Assembly (NCBI GenBank): GCA_029210865.1
Contig: JARGGE010000194.1
Location: 1-5,894 of the forward strand
Origin: Trueperaceae bacterium
GTDB taxonomy: Bacteria > Deinococcota > Deinococci > Deinococcales > Trueperaceae
Reading direction: 5' to 3'
DNA: 5,894 nt
Below the pieces are notes generated by a model that saw only the letters and a list, made by a program, of their open reading frames with translations, had not been told where the DNA came from and ran no database searches. A program made the position numbers and the translations under genes. Each line of letters starts with the position of its first letter. Within the stretch, counting starts at the first letter, position 1. Positions 5,339 through 5,894 of this stretch are shown piece by piece.

Positions 5339-5894
5339 CTAGCCGCAGCGGTCGAGGCGCACGCCCATCACGACGTAGCGGTGCGGGTACCCGGCCACGA
5401 CGTACGGGGTGCTCACGCGCCGCCAGCCGCGGCGGGCGTAGAGCTTCGCGCCCACGTTCTCGCGGTCGTCGAGCGTGGTCAGGAGCGCGGTGGTGTGCGG
5501 CGCCTCGGCGATCAAAGCGTCGTGCAGGGCGCCGCCCAGGCCCAACCCGCGGTGCTCCGGCGCGACCGCCAGCTCGCACACCAGGAAGGCGTCGGACGCC
5601 CACTTGGCCCGGGTCGTCGGCGCCAACTTCGCGAGCAGCGCGTCCACCCACGGAGCGCCGGCGACCGCGGCGTGGCCGTAGGCGAAGCCGACCAGGCGGT
5701 CGTCGACCCAGGCCCCGTACCCCCGCCATCCGGGCGCGACGCGGTGCGCCGCCCACCGGGGCACGAAGCGAGGCGCCGCGGCGGCGCCCTCGTCGTACGG
5801 GGGGCCGGCGAACGCCGCCGCGTAGACGGCGACGACCACGGCGTCGAGGGTGGGGTCGGGCGTCTGCGGCAGCGGCCGGAGGGCGGCCGCGAGG
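5339..5894 (-). CDS. GNAT family N-acetyltransferase, 5' end beyond the window (partial)
   Basis: Read on the minus strand, the frame is open from the right edge to TAG at 5341-5339, giving 185 codons. A GTG at 5839 could serve as a start, but the sequence before it (L-R-P-L-P near the edge, then D-P-T-L-D-A-V) looks like the first strand and helix of a GNAT domain, so the true start probably lies outside. Further on come A-A-A-F-A-G-P-P-Y-D-E, a strand with L-V-G-F-A-Y-G-H, then C-E-L-A-V-A-P-E-H-R-G-L-G-L-G-G-A-L, the acetyl-CoA pyrophosphate-binding motif (R/Q-x-x-G-x-G/A). It ends with N-V-G-A-K-L-Y-A-R-R-G-W, the usual C-terminal GNAT motif. The substrate is unknown. It ends 42 bp upstream of tetR on the same strand and may be read through into it, although tetR seems to have its own promoter. 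Confidence 0.88.
   Translation of the reverse strand, partial: LAAALRPLPQTPDPTLDAVVVAVYAAAFAGPPYDEGAAAAPRFVPRWAAHRVAPGWRGYGAWVDDRLVGFAYGHAAVAGAPWVDALLAKLAPTTRAKWASDAFLVCELAVAPEHRGLGLGGALHDALIAEAPHTTALLTTLDDRENVGAKLYARRGWRRVSTPYVVAGYPHRYVVMGVRLDRCG

Overview
This is a very GC-rich chromosomal window in which codon third positions are almost all G or C. It holds eight protein genes and no RNA gene, mobile element or CRISPR array. Several genes appear to be leaderless: a -10-like hexamer (TAGACT twice, TACGGT, CATGAT) sits 5-6 nt before the start codon, and only one start has a good Shine-Dalgarno sequence. Leaderless genes with a TANNNT-type -10 fit Deinococcota (perhaps a Truepera-like lineage) and also Actinomycetota. 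The sequence alone does not decide between them, and I recognise no species.

Layout from left to right. At 1-503 (-) is the 5' part of a secreted, cysteine-containing protein that runs off the left edge. Divergent from it, at 602-1357 (+), is a multi-pass membrane protein that looks like a CPBP (CAAX-protease-like) protein without its catalytic residues. It overlaps a phosphotransferase of the APH/choline kinase fold at 1339-2208 (+). Convergent to that, at 2270-2994 (-), is a secreted protein with a PPC-like domain and a second beta-sandwich; it is split by a one-base frame break near 2847. Divergent from it, at 3256-4047 (+), is a stand-alone ABC-type AAA ATPase. The last three genes are all on the minus strand, transcribed in the order GNAT acetyltransferase (runs off the right edge; stop at 5339), TetR-family regulator (4718-5296) and RimJ-like GNAT acetyltransferase (4128-4691). 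TetR and the second GNAT probably form a two-gene operon driven by a promoter in the 42-bp gap upstream of tetR.

No single pathway ties the genes together. The strand changes repeatedly and the products are common accessory or housekeeping types (two GNATs, one APH-like kinase, one AAA ATPase, one TetR). The points most worth a second look are a perfect 10+10 bp inverted repeat centred in the divergent promoter region at 542-562, the CPBP-like protein lacking catalytic residues and overlapping a kinase gene, the frame break in the PPC-domain gene, and the repeated leaderless promoter arrangement. I see no convincing new defence or mobile system.
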